Source: Candidatus Pollutiaquabacter sp. (lineage in GTDB: Bacteria; Bacteroidota; Bacteroidia; AKYH767-A; 2013-40CM-41-45). Taken from it: 53,496 nt of DNA. Of the stretch, positions 18,039 through 25,975 are shown piece after piece. The position numbers were made by a program, and so were the translations under genes. The stretch's first letter is position 1. Each line of letters opens with the position of its first letter. The notes under the pieces are model-generated. The model saw nothing but the letters and a program-made list of their open reading frames with translations, was not told the origin of the DNA and did no database searches. The stretch is from NCBI GenBank assembly GCA_903854075.1, contig CAINVI010000254.1:1-53496 (forward strand), in the 5' to 3' direction.

Positions 18039-19250
18039 ATGACGTACGATATAGCCATCATTGGTGGAGGAATTGTTGGAGCGGCTACCTTTTATAAACT
18101 GCAAAAGAAAAATCCCGGTTTGCGGATGGTGCTTATCGAAAAGATGGACCAGCTAGCCGATCATCAGACCGGACATAACTCAGGGGTAATACATTCAGGG
18201 TTGTATTACAAGCCTGGATCCTTGAAGGCGAGGAATTGTATTCAAGGCCGACACGAATTAGTGGCCTTCGCCAAGCAATATGGGATCAAACACGATGTTT
18301 GTGGAAAAGTGGTAGTCGCCACGGATCCGGTGGAATTACCAAACCTGGAAAAGATATTTAAAACAGGTCTCGAGAATAAGATTGAAGGGATTGAAAAAAT
18401 AACGGCCGATCAGGTACGCGAACACGAGCCGCACGTAAAAAGTATCGGCGGTATTTGGGTGCCATGTACTGGAATCATTGATTTTAGAGGCGCTACCGAA
18501 AAGATGGCGGAACTGGCACTGGCGATGCAGCCCGAAAGCAGAATGCAACTGGGGGAGGAAGTTCTTGGTATTGAGAAAGGAGAGGAAACGTCGACTGTCG
18601 TAACCACTAAAAATAAGTATACCGCCAGGTATCTCGTGTTCTGCGCGGGCTTACAAGCCGATCGTTTGGCAAAAAAGGACGGCGTGAAGCTGAAAGAAAA
18701 AGTGGTTGGATTCCGCGGTGATTACTATGAATTGACCGATGCTGCTAAACACAAAGTGAGAAATTTGATTTATCCGGTCCCTAATCCGGACTTCCCGTTT
18801 CTTGGTGTACATTTTACCCGAATGACCGATGGTGAGGTGGAATGCGGTCCTAATGCTGTATTCACGTTCAAGCGCGAAGGCTATGGAAAAACAGATTTTT
18901 CGCTAACAGACTCTTGGGATGCGTTGACATACGGTGGAACATGGAAGTTGTTCTTTAAGAACATGTCATTTGGCATCAACGAATACCGTCGCGCGTTTTC
19001 AAAAAAATTATTTTTAAAAACACTGCAACGAATGATTCCATCCTTAATGATGGAAGACATAAAGCCTGGCAGAGCAGGCGTGCGCGCGTTATTACTGTCT
19101 CAGGATGGAGATACGCGGGATGATTTCAGGATCGAATACCACGGCCGTTCGATTCACGTGTTGAATGCTCCTTCTCCCGCCGCTACTGCATCATTGGCTA
19201 TCGGAGGGTTTATCGCCGAGGAGGCGGAAAAGCAGTTTAATTTGAAGTAA
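18039..19250 (+). CDS. lhgO: L-2-hydroxyglutarate oxidase
   Basis: A 403-residue FAD enzyme that oxidises L-2-hydroxyglutarate to 2-oxoglutarate and passes electrons to the membrane quinone pool or oxygen. The dinucleotide motif IIGGGIVGAATFYKLQ is at the N terminus. The family box HQTGHNSGVIHSGLYYKPGS follows, and the C-terminal half has the PGRAGVRALLLSQDGD and NAPSPAATASLAIGGFIAEE stretches usual for LhgO. Length is normal. It has its own -7 element and a downstream hairpin, so it looks monocistronic. It is a metabolite-repair enzyme, or part of glutarate breakdown when paired with csiD, which is not seen here. Confidence 0.95.
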   Translation: MTYDIAIIGGGIVGAATFYKLQKKNPGLRMVLIEKMDQLADHQTGHNSGVIHSGLYYKPGSLKARNCIQGRHELVAFAKQYGIKHDVCGKVVVATDPVELPNLEKIFKTGLENKIEGIEKITADQVREHEPHVKSIGGIWVPCTGIIDFRGATEKMAELALAMQPESRMQLGEEVLGIEKGEETSTVVTTKNKYTARYLVFCAGLQADRLAKKDGVKLKEKVVGFRGDYYELTDAAKHKVRNLIYPVPNPDFPFLGVHFTRMTDGEVECGPNAVFTFKREGYGKTDFSLTDSWDALTYGGTWKLFFKNMSFGINEYRRAFSKKLFLKTLQRMIPSLMMEDIKPGRAGVRALLLSQDGDTRDDFRIEYHGRSIHVLNAPSPAATASLAIGGFIAEEAEKQFNLK

Positions 19251-19278
19251 GGTTTTCTCGATTCGGCGGACTTTTTTG

Positions 19279-19314
19279 CGCCGTCACTTTCCCGGATCGG
19301 GAATCTGGCGCTTT
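19279..19314 (+). terminator. Hairpin after lhgO, probable terminator
   Basis: An inner perfect dyad TTCCCG-GAT-CGGGAA (19289-19303) is enclosed by GCGCC (19279-19283) and GGCGC (19307-19311) and followed by TTTTG. T tracts flank it on both sides. Confidence 0.6.
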
Positions 19315-19337
19315 TGTGAAGCCTTGTCAGCTCCCTT

Positions 19338-19366
19338 TTGTCACGTCCGTTATTATACTATATTTG
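19338..19366 (+). promoter_or_regulatory. Distal promoter of the bactofilin gene
   Basis: TTG at 19338-19340 and TATATTTG at 19359-19366 are 18 bases apart and match the Bacteroidota -33/-7 layout. Confidence 0.5.
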
Positions 19367-19408
19367 TTCCGGTAATAGCTAGAAACAGCTGTTTTACAGC
19401 CACTTAAA

Positions 19409-19416
19409 TATTTTTG
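19409..19416 (+). promoter_or_regulatory. Proximal -7 promoter element of the bactofilin gene
   Basis: TATTTTTG lies 15 bases before the ATG at 19432 and overlaps the non-ATG upstream extension of the frame. This argues that the ATG is the real start. Confidence 0.55.
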
Positions 19417-19431
19417 ACAACAATTACGCGT

Positions 19432-19866
19432 ATGTTCAAATCCAACAAACAGTCCAATTCCGAAGCGCGAACCGGTGAGGTAAATGCTTCTTCTTCCATC
19501 AATCTTATTGGTGCAGGAACCGTTATTGACGGTGATGTACGTTCCGTTGGTGACATACGAATCGACGGTACGGTACACGGCAATGTGATTTCGAAAGCTA
19601 AGGTCGTTGTTGGTTCGACTGGTATCATTGAAGGGGATGTAAACAGTCAGCATGCCGATGTTTCCGGTATGATTAAAGGAAAGATCACGGTTTCCGAATT
19701 GACATTTCTTAAGTCCGCTGCCCGCATCGTAGGTGATATCGTAACCGGTAAACTTGTCGTTGAAGTCGGCGCTTCTTTCACGGGATCTTGCAACATGGGA
19801 CCGGTTATCAAGGATATCAAGCACGCCGATAATGCCAATACCGCCCAAGAACGTTCGGCCATCTGA
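19432..19866 (+). CDS. Bactofilin
   Basis: A 144-residue polymer-forming cytoskeletal protein. After a short polar tail the DUF583/bactofilin beta-helix runs from about residue 20 to 115, with repeats such as GTVIDGDVRSVGDIRIDGTVHGNVISKAK in register. It forms nucleotide-independent filaments on the inner membrane and commonly recruits peptidoglycan enzymes or organises cell shape. Its 3' end overlaps the start of the next gene (AtpZ-like) by 35 bases, so the bactofilin and the ATP synthase accessory genes are transcribed together. Two -7 elements precede it. Confidence 0.93.
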   Translation: MFKSNKQSNSEARTGEVNASSSINLIGAGTVIDGDVRSVGDIRIDGTVHGNVISKAKVVVGSTGIIEGDVNSQHADVSGMIKGKITVSELTFLKSAARIVGDIVTGKLVVEVGASFTGSCNMGPVIKDIKHADNANTAQERSAI

Positions 19867-20071
19867 TTCTTCCCTGCTGAAATACGCTTCCATGGGCACG
19901 CAAATGCTCGTGATCATGGCGGTTTGTACATTCGGTGGATATGAAATTGATAAATGGCTGGCGTGGAAGTTTCCGCTCTTCACATTATTACTCAGCTTGT
20001 TCGGTATTGCTGCGGCATTGTACCTTAGCATCAAAGATTTCCTTCGTATGAATACTAAAAAGAAGGAATAG
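19832..20071 (+). CDS. AtpZ/AtpI-family ATP synthase accessory membrane protein
   Basis: A 79-residue protein with two transmembrane helices (about 22-42 and 48-68). The motif GGYEIDKWLAWKFPLFTLLLS is the conserved core of the AtpZ family, small proteins encoded at the head of F-type ATP synthase operons and linked to rotor assembly or Mg2+ handling. I chose the ATG at 19832 because the family has a short polar N terminus ending in LLKYASMGTQM; it overlaps bactofilin by 35 bases. An alternative ATG at 19892 would remove that segment. The frame upstream of 19832 is bactofilin in another phase. Confidence 0.8.
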   Translation: MPIPPKNVRPSDSSLLKYASMGTQMLVIMAVCTFGGYEIDKWLAWKFPLFTLLLSLFGIAAALYLSIKDFLRMNTKKKE

Positions 20072-20078
20072 CCCCGTT

Positions 20079-20453
20079 ATGTCACGATACGTTGTTTCTC
20101 TCTTGCTGTTTGCAGGGTTGGTTTTCGGAATGTTGTACGGCGCAGCCGTATGGTTTCCTGCCGCGTTGACTGCCGGTTATGTGCTGCCTATTTCCAGCTA
20201 TTTTTTTCTCGTCACGCTCGGCTTTCACGTCGGACTGGTGCGATCCGCCAAGGGAAATCCATCGATGTTCATTCGATACTATATGGCAGCGACTACACTG
20301 AAGCTCTTTCTTCATTTGGGCGTGCTGGTGTTTTTTGCCGTGCTGGCCACCACCGGTGTAATTCCGTTTGTTATAACATTCGTCGCCCACTACGCCGTAT
20401 ACACTGCGTTTGAGGTGGTCATTGCTTACCGATTTTCCCGCTCCGCAACGTGA
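20079..20453 (+). CDS. Small polytopic membrane protein at AtpI position
   Basis: A 124-residue protein with four hydrophobic helices (about 5-28, 34-52, 65-90, 95-117), starting seven bases after the AtpZ-like stop. Sequence similarity to classical AtpI is not obvious by eye, but position, size and topology fit the AtpI slot of Bacteroidota ATP synthase operons. A likely job is helping c-ring assembly. A hairpin and a new promoter separate it from atpB. Confidence 0.7.
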   Translation: MSRYVVSLLLFAGLVFGMLYGAAVWFPAALTAGYVLPISSYFFLVTLGFHVGLVRSAKGNPSMFIRYYMAATTLKLFLHLGVLVFFAVLATTGVIPFVITFVAHYAVYTAFEVVIAYRFSRSAT

Positions 20454-20465
20454 AGTTTATTTTCA

Positions 20466-20494
20466 TTTAAAACGCTGTTATTCAGTGTTTTAAA
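20466..20494 (+). terminator. Hairpin between the atpI-like gene and atpB
   Basis: TTTAAAACGCTG (20466-20477) pairs with CAGTGTTTTAAA (20483-20494) with one G-T pair and loop TTATT. The following sequence is AT-rich but has no clean T tract. It may terminate or attenuate, or protect the 3' end of the upstream message. Confidence 0.5.
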
Positions 20495-20547
20495 TTGATA
20501 TTAACCGATAACTGTCCGTCAACCGTACGGATGGTGTGTTTTTCACC

Positions 20548-20578
20548 TTGGTGCATTGCTTTTGAATGGCTATTTTTG
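20548..20578 (+). promoter_or_regulatory. Promoter of atpB
   Basis: TTG at 20548-20550, a 20-base spacer and TATTTTTG at 20571-20578 give a full Bacteroidota promoter. It overlaps a possible upstream start at 20566, which is why I place the atpB start at 20611. Confidence 0.7.
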
Positions 20579-20610
20579 CGCTCTCTTTTGAAAATCTGTA
20601 TTCTCCAGCC

Positions 20611-21768
20611 ATGTCGCAAGTAATTCAAAATAAGTCAATTAGAAAGATTTTCCGCCTACTTTTGGCTGGAATGCTGCTCCTTTCGTTCTCGACGGTGAAG
20701 GCCAATGAAGAGGGAGGCGAGAAATTTGACGCCGGAAAAATGATTGTGGAGCACATTTCCGATGCACATGACTGGCATTTGTGGGGCGAACACGATCATG
20801 CTGTTTCTGTGCCTTTACCGATTATTCTCAAGAGTGAAAAAGGGCTTCATTTTTTTATGTCATCCGCATTTCACCACGACATTGAAGGAAAGCATGTCGT
20901 TGAAAATAACGGTGAGCGTTTCGTGATGCTTCACAACCACATTTACTACGCAGCGGATTCTGCTACTGCGGAAGGCGGCTACGTGACAGTGAATGAAAAG
21001 GGCGAAGCGACGAATGCTGCACCACTCGACTTTTCCATCACCAAGAATGTATTTGCTATGCTGGTGAGCATCGCATTGCTGCTTTGGATTTTCCTTTCCG
21101 TTGCCAAAGCATACCGTCGTCGCGAAGGAATGCCGCCTGCCGGCATGCAATCGCTGGTTGAGCCGCTCATTATTTTCGTTCGCGATGAAATCGCGAAGCC
21201 AAGTATTGGACCGAAGTACAAGAAGTATATGCCGTATTTGTTGACGGTATTTTTCTTTATCTGGATCAATAACCTGCTCGGATTGGTTCCGATTATCCCG
21301 GGCGGAGCAAATGTCACCGGCAATATTGCTGTGACTATGACACTCGCCATTATCACCTTTGTCATCACCACGATCAGTGCCAACAAAAATTACTGGCAGC
21401 ACGTGTTTGCCATGCCGGGAGTTCCGGTCGGTGTATTGGTGTTATTGACACCGATCGAATTACTCGGCGTATTCCTCCGTCCGTTCGTATTGATGATCCG
21501 ATTGTTCGCCAACATCACGGCCGGACACATCATTGCGCTCTCCTTCTTTAGTCTCATCTTCATCTTCGGAGAAATGAGCACTGGTCTTGGACTTGGTGTT
21601 TCTGTTTTCTCTGTTGCCTTCGTGATATTCATGAGTTTGCTGGAATTGCTGGTAGCCTTCCTGCAGGCGTTTGTCTTCACGCTGCTCTCCGCCATTTATT
21701 TCGGCGCAGCAGTGGAAGAGCATCATCATGATCATCACGATGCACACGAAGGTGCACACAGTCATTAA
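20611..21768 (+). CDS. atpB: ATP synthase F0 subunit a
   Basis: The proton-channel subunit of the ATP synthase. The protein has 385 residues from the ATG at 20611, long for subunit a because of an N-terminal signal-like segment (residues about 12-32) and an exported domain of about 120 residues, as is usual in Bacteroidota. The channel domain has at least five helices. The essential arginine is in FLRPFVLMIRLFANITAGH, and the conserved LLVAFLQAFVFTLLSAIYF helix is present. The C terminus is His-rich (HHHDHHDAHEGAHSH). The longer frame from 20566 is rejected because the promoter -7 element lies inside it. atpE follows after 35 bases. Confidence 0.96.
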   Translation: MSQVIQNKSIRKIFRLLLAGMLLLSFSTVKANEEGGEKFDAGKMIVEHISDAHDWHLWGEHDHAVSVPLPIILKSEKGLHFFMSSAFHHDIEGKHVVENNGERFVMLHNHIYYAADSATAEGGYVTVNEKGEATNAAPLDFSITKNVFAMLVSIALLLWIFLSVAKAYRRREGMPPAGMQSLVEPLIIFVRDEIAKPSIGPKYKKYMPYLLTVFFFIWINNLLGLVPIIPGGANVTGNIAVTMTLAIITFVITTISANKNYWQHVFAMPGVPVGVLVLLTPIELLGVFLRPFVLMIRLFANITAGHIIALSFFSLIFIFGEMSTGLGLGVSVFSVAFVIFMSLLELLVAFLQAFVFTLLSAIYFGAAVEEHHHDHHDAHEGAHSH

Positions 21769-21803
21769 TCCGAATTTTTTATTAACCCTTAATACCTATC
21801 TCT

Positions 21804-22058
21804 ATGTTATCTTCAATTCTCCTGGAAGCAGGCAACCTTGGTCTCGGCTATGGTGTTGCAGCTTTGGGTGCTGGCCTTGCTGCCCTCGGCGCAGGTGTTG
21901 GTATCGGTCGTATCGGTGGTTCTGCATTGGAATCTATCGCTCGCCAGCCAGAAGCATCCGGCGACATCCGCGCCAACATGATTCTGACCGCTGCTCTCGT
22001 GGAAGGCGCTGCCTTCTTCGCGATGGTAGTTGGTCTCTTGGTCGTGTTCAAGAGCTAA
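21804..22058 (+). CDS. atpE: ATP synthase F0 subunit c
   Basis: An 84-residue hairpin of two membrane helices that forms the rotor ring. The Gly/Ala-rich first helix (GVAALGAGLAALGAGVGIG), the polar loop ESIARQPEASGDIR and the ion-binding Glu67 in ALVEGAAFF are all present. The first helix lacks the Gln of Na+-binding rings, so a proton ring is likely. The gene is followed by an unusually strong hairpin before atpF. Confidence 0.97.
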   Translation: MLSSILLEAGNLGLGYGVAALGAGLAALGAGVGIGRIGGSALESIARQPEASGDIRANMILTAALVEGAAFFAMVVGLLVVFKS

Positions 22059-22064
22059 TGCTAC

Positions 22065-22105
22065 AAACGTTTCCGGCGCAACGGTTGGTTGTGCCGGAAA
22101 CGTTT
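22065..22105 (+). promoter_or_regulatory. Strong intercistronic hairpin between atpE and atpF
   Basis: AAACGTTTCCGGCGCAAC (22065-22082) pairs with GTTGTGCCGGAAACGTTT (22088-22105) over 18 bp with a single G-T pair and loop GGTTG. It starts six bases after the atpE stop and has no T tract, so it is more likely an mRNA-stability or processing element than a terminator. Confidence 0.75.
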
Positions 22106-22143
22106 ATTCCTGAATTGAATCATCACAAAAAAATTATTTCCCC

Positions 22144-22638
22144 ATGGAATTGATAAAACCCTCAATCGGATTGATCTTCTGGATGTCAGTGTCGTTCTTC
22201 ACACTGCTCTTCATCCTGCGGAAATTTGCCTGGAAGCCTATCCTAAACATGCTCGATGAGCGTGAACAGAATATCGCGGAGGCGTTGAATACCGCCAAGA
22301 AGGCGCGTGAAGAAATGGCTTCTCTGAAGGCGGACAATGAGCGCCTGCTGAACGAAGCTCGCCTGGAGCGCGATCGTATGCTGAAAGAAGCGCGTGATAC
22401 ACGCGATGCGATCATTGCCGAGTCAAAAGACAAAGCGCAGCAGGAAGCCAATAAAATCATGGCACAAACCCGCGAAACGATCCGCACCGAAAAGAATGCT
22501 GCTATCACTGAACTAAAAAATCAAGTGGCTTCTATGTCTATCGAAATCGCAGGTAAAATCCTCCGCACCGAACTCGGCAACGATGAGAAGCAGAAATCGC
22601 TCGTTCAGGATATGCTGAAAGACATTAAAATGAATTAA
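22144..22638 (+). CDS. atpF: ATP synthase F0 subunit b
   Basis: The peripheral-stalk subunit, 164 residues: one N-terminal membrane helix (about 8-28, IGLIFWMSVSFFTLLFILRK) followed by a long charged coiled coil (residues 35-140) and a C-terminal stretch that contacts subunit delta. Start at 22144 (MELIKPSIGL) is normal for the family. It lies between atpE and atpH in standard order. Confidence 0.96.
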   Translation: MELIKPSIGLIFWMSVSFFTLLFILRKFAWKPILNMLDEREQNIAEALNTAKKAREEMASLKADNERLLNEARLERDRMLKEARDTRDAIIAESKDKAQQEANKIMAQTRETIRTEKNAAITELKNQVASMSIEIAGKILRTELGNDEKQKSLVQDMLKDIKMN

Positions 22639-22670
22639 TCCGGCTTTCGCCGAAGCAATATCTCCACCAA

Positions 22671-23228
22671 ATGCTGGAAACAAAAGTCGCCAAACGTTAC
22701 GCCAAGTCGATCCTCGACCTTTCGAAAGAACAGGGCGTACTGGACGCGGTGCACGCTGATATGAAGCTCCTGGCTTCTGTCTGTGATGCCAACCGTGATC
22801 TGACGTTGCTGCTAGGTAATCCGATCATCAACTCCGATAAGAAACTGAAAGTGCTTCAGACGGTTTTCGGCACGCACGTTTCAAAATTGTCCATGTCGTT
22901 CTTCGACATCCTCACGCGCAAAGGTCGTGAAGCAAATCTCGCAGCTATTGCCAAAGAGTTTGTTGCGATGTACAAGAAATTGAAAGGCGTGGAAACAGCA
23001 GTAATCACTTCAGCGGTTTCGTTGGACGATAATCTTCGAAAGCAGGTGCAGAAAGCCCTGGCAGAGAACGTCAAAGCTGAGGTGGAATTGGTAGAGAAAG
23101 TGGACAGCAAACTTATCGGTGGATTCATTCTGCGCATCGGTGACCGTCAGTTCGATTCCAGTGTCGCTTCCGAGTTGCGTAAACTGACGCGCGAATTCAG
23201 TGCCAATCCGTATATCCCGAAAATCTGA
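22671..23228 (+). CDS. atpH: ATP synthase F1 subunit delta
   Basis: A 185-residue peripheral-stalk protein that joins subunit b to the F1 head. The N-terminal helical domain starts with VAKRYAKSILDLSKEQG, and the C-terminal signature VDSKLIGGFILRIGDRQFDSSVASELRKL is complete. It starts 32 bases after atpF and precedes atpA by 61 bases. Confidence 0.96.
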   Translation: MLETKVAKRYAKSILDLSKEQGVLDAVHADMKLLASVCDANRDLTLLLGNPIINSDKKLKVLQTVFGTHVSKLSMSFFDILTRKGREANLAAIAKEFVAMYKKLKGVETAVITSAVSLDDNLRKQVQKALAENVKAEVELVEKVDSKLIGGFILRIGDRQFDSSVASELRKLTREFSANPYIPKI

Positions 23229-23289
23229 TGTCGCCGCAACACGGCAACCGCTCATACATAGCTAAAATAACTACAAAAATAATCGCATC

Positions 23290-24870
23290 ATGGCAGAAGT
23301 AAGACCCGACGAAGTATCCGCGATACTCCGTCAGCAACTGGCAGGTTTTAAAACCGAAAAGGAATTAGAAGAAGTAGGAACCGTTCTTCAGGTAGGTGAC
23401 GGTATCGCACGTATCTACGGCTTGACTCGTGTACAGTCCGGCGAATTGATCGAATTCGAGAATGGACTTCGCGGTGTCGTATTGAACCTGGAAGAGGACA
23501 ACGTTGGAGCCGTATTGCTCGGTAAATCTACCGAAATCAAGGAAGGCGACGTGGTGAAACGTACCGGCAAGATCGCTTCCCTGCGTGTAGGCGAAGGAAT
23601 GCTCGGCCGTGTTGTTGACACCATGGGTAACCCGATCGACGGAAAAGGTCCGATTGAAGGAGAACTTTTCGAAATGCCGCTGGAGCGTAAAGCTCCGGGT
23701 GTAATTTTCCGTCAGCCGGTAAACGAGCCCCTGCAAACGGGTATCAAAGCGGTAGACGCGATGATTCCAATCGGTCGTGGTCAGCGTGAGTTGATCATCG
23801 GTGACCGTCAGACGGGTAAGACCGCTGTGGCCATTGACACGATCATCAACCAGAAAGAATTCTATGAGCGCGGCGAAACCGTATTCTGCATCTATGTGGC
23901 TGTCGGACAAAAAGGTTCTACGGTAGCACAGATTGTGAAGACGTTGACGGAAGCCGGCGCGATGCCATTCACCGTGGTAGTTTCTGCTACTGCTTCTGAT
24001 CCTGCTCCGATGCAGTTCTTCGCGCCAATGGCGGGTGCTGCTATCGGTGAATTCTTCCGTGATACTGGTCGCCCTGCACTGATCGTTTATGATGATTTGT
24101 CAAAGCAGGCGGTTGCTTACCGTGAAGTATCGCTGTTGCTGCGTCGTCCTCCGGGTCGTGAGGCGTATCCGGGTGACGTATTCTATTTGCACTCCCGTTT
24201 GCTCGAGCGTGCAGCTAAAGTCATCAACTCCGATGCTATTGCTGCGCAGATGAATGATCTTCCGGAATCACTGAAGGGTAAAGTAAAAGGGGGTGGATCA
24301 CTTACCGCTCTGCCCATCATCGAAACTCAGGCGGGTGACGTATCAGCGTACATTCCGACCAACGTGATTTCCATTACCGACGGACAGATCTTCTTGGAAG
24401 CGAATCTCTTCAATGCCGGTGTTCGCCCTGCTATCAACGTAGGTATTTCCGTATCACGTGTGGGAGGTAATGCACAGATTAAATCCATGAAGAAAGTAGC
24501 CGGTACGTTGAAACTCGACCAGGCCCAGTACCGCGAATTGGAAGCGTTCTCTAAATTCGGATCTGACCTGGATGCGGCTACCAAATCAACCTTGGATAAA
24601 GGATCACGCAACGTGGAAATCCTGAAGCAAGGTCAGTACTCGCCGCTTACAGTAGAAAAGCAGATCGCTATCATCTATCTCGGTACACGCAACTTGCTCC
24701 GCGAAGTACCGGTGAATCGCGTGAAGGAATTCGAAACCGAATATCTCGGTATGCTTGATGCTCAACACAAAGGAGTATTGGATACGTTGCGTAAAGGTGT
24801 AATCGATGACAGCGTTACTTCGGTACTTGAAAAAGTAGCGAAAGAGCTTACTCCGAAATACAAAGCGTAA
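23290..24870 (+). CDS. atpA: ATP synthase F1 subunit alpha
   Basis: The non-catalytic nucleotide-binding subunit of F1, 526 residues. The Walker A motif GDRQTGKT is near residue 175, the arginine-finger region PAINVGISVSRVGG is present, and the N-terminal beta-barrel and C-terminal helical bundle are full length. It lies between atpH and atpG. The catalytic beta subunit (atpD) is not in this cluster. Confidence 0.98.
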   Translation: MAEVRPDEVSAILRQQLAGFKTEKELEEVGTVLQVGDGIARIYGLTRVQSGELIEFENGLRGVVLNLEEDNVGAVLLGKSTEIKEGDVVKRTGKIASLRVGEGMLGRVVDTMGNPIDGKGPIEGELFEMPLERKAPGVIFRQPVNEPLQTGIKAVDAMIPIGRGQRELIIGDRQTGKTAVAIDTIINQKEFYERGETVFCIYVAVGQKGSTVAQIVKTLTEAGAMPFTVVVSATASDPAPMQFFAPMAGAAIGEFFRDTGRPALIVYDDLSKQAVAYREVSLLLRRPPGREAYPGDVFYLHSRLLERAAKVINSDAIAAQMNDLPESLKGKVKGGGSLTALPIIETQAGDVSAYIPTNVISITDGQIFLEANLFNAGVRPAINVGISVSRVGGNAQIKSMKKVAGTLKLDQAQYRELEAFSKFGSDLDAATKSTLDKGSRNVEILKQGQYSPLTVEKQIAIIYLGTRNLLREVPVNRVKEFETEYLGMLDAQHKGVLDTLRKGVIDDSVTSVLEKVAKELTPKYKA

Positions 24871-24909
24871 GGTTTAGTCTTCAGTGCTGAATACCTAACT
24901 GATAATTCA

Positions 24910-25797
24910 ATGCCAAACTTAAAAGAAGTACGTAACCGTATCACCTCGGTGATGTCGACGCAGCAGATCACGAAAGCGATGAAGATGGTCAGCGCTGCGA
25001 AGTTGCGCCGCGCACAGGATGCAATCCTAATGATGCGTCCGTACGCCGGAAAACTGCGCGACATTATGGAGAACATCTCTGGTACGCTCGACGGCAACAC
25101 GGGCGGCGATTACGCTAAAGTACGTCCGGTGGAAAAAGTGTTGATCGTAGCGATCAACTCTAACCGTGGACTTTGCGGTGCATTCAATTCAAACGTTATT
25201 CGTACGGTTAACCGGTTGTTGCGCGAAGAATATGCAGCCCAAGCCAAGAACGGAAATGTAAGCGTATTGTGTATCGGTAAAAAAGCGTCGGATTTCTTTT
25301 CCAAATCGAAAGCGGCCGTTTTCGCCGGACAGCATAACGAAATTTATACTAACCTTTCTTTTGATAATGCCGCTGCGATCGCTGAAAAGATTATGGCCGA
25401 TTTCAAAGTCGGAACATACGACAAAGTGGTGTTGGTTTACAACCAGTTCAAAAATGCAGCGGTTCAGTATGTGATGAACGAGCAGTTGTTACCGATCGTT
25501 CCGCCTTCAGCTAGTGCTTCTTCCAATAAAACGGTGAACGATTATATTTTCGAACCGGCTAAGGAAGAATTGGTATTGGCGCTTATTCCTAAAGCAATAA
25601 AAGTTCAGTTGTATAAAGCATTGCTCGACTCCAATGCGTCAGAACACGGAGCGCGGATGACGTCCATGAATAAAGCCACAGATAATGCCGGCGAATTGCT
25701 GCGCGATCTGCGTCTTTCTTACAACAAGGCGCGTCAGGCGGCCATCACCGGAGAGATTCTCGAAATCGTTGCCGGAGCAGAAGCCCTTAACGGCTAA
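24910..25797 (+). CDS. atpG: ATP synthase F1 subunit gamma
   Basis: The central rotor stalk, 295 residues. The N-terminal helix PNLKEVRNRITSVMSTQQIT, the Rossmann-like core beginning VLIVAINSNRGLCGAFNSNV, and the C-terminal helix with ARMTSMNKATDNA and YNKARQAAITGEILEIVAGA are all present. It is the last gene of the cluster; a good terminator follows 27 bases later, so atpD and atpC must be elsewhere, as is usual in Bacteroidota. Confidence 0.97.
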   Translation: MPNLKEVRNRITSVMSTQQITKAMKMVSAAKLRRAQDAILMMRPYAGKLRDIMENISGTLDGNTGGDYAKVRPVEKVLIVAINSNRGLCGAFNSNVIRTVNRLLREEYAAQAKNGNVSVLCIGKKASDFFSKSKAAVFAGQHNEIYTNLSFDNAAAIAEKIMADFKVGTYDKVVLVYNQFKNAAVQYVMNEQLLPIVPPSASASSNKTVNDYIFEPAKEELVLALIPKAIKVQLYKALLDSNASEHGARMTSMNKATDNAGELLRDLRLSYNKARQAAITGEILEIVAGAEALNG

Positions 25798-25823
25798 ACA
25801 AGCAATAAAATCTGATAAAATGA

Positions 25824-25851
25824 GGGAGCTTAACCAAAGCTCCCTTTTTTT
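25824..25851 (+). terminator. Terminator of the ATP synthase operon
   Basis: GGGAGCTT (25824-25831) and AAGCTCCC (25837-25844) form an 8-bp stem with loop AACCA followed by seven T. Confidence 0.9.
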
Positions 25852-25975
25852 GTTTAATCTTTTATCCACGAAGCGAAAGGAAGAAATAAACTTTCATTTG
25901 TCGCATTCTATTGTGATGTTCTATTTTAATCACGTTCTTTAATACAAGTAAATACTCTGTTAAGATCATCCATCA

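Noticed and set aside
3394..19250. ALDH7-type dehydrogenase and LhgO as parts of one lysine degradation pathway
   Set aside because: They are about 13 kb apart, have separate promoters, and no csiD, aminotransferase or other pathway gene is nearby.
19327..20034. A 235-codon minus-strand open frame opposite bactofilin and the AtpZ-like gene
   Set aside because: It is antisense to two recognised genes and has low-complexity composition with no family features.
20566..20610. Longer start for atpB
   Set aside because: The TATTTTTG -7 element lies inside it, and the signal-like segment begins after the ATG at 20611.
23290..25797. Missing atpD and atpC as a sign of a broken ATP synthase operon
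   Set aside because: In Bacteroidota the beta and epsilon genes are normally at another locus, and the cluster ends in an intact terminator.
25848..25855. TTTGTTTA after the atpG terminator, like the folE/sigma half-sites
   Set aside because: It is part of the terminator T tract, has no partner arm and no promoter nearby. It also shows that single half-sites arise by chance in AT-rich DNA.
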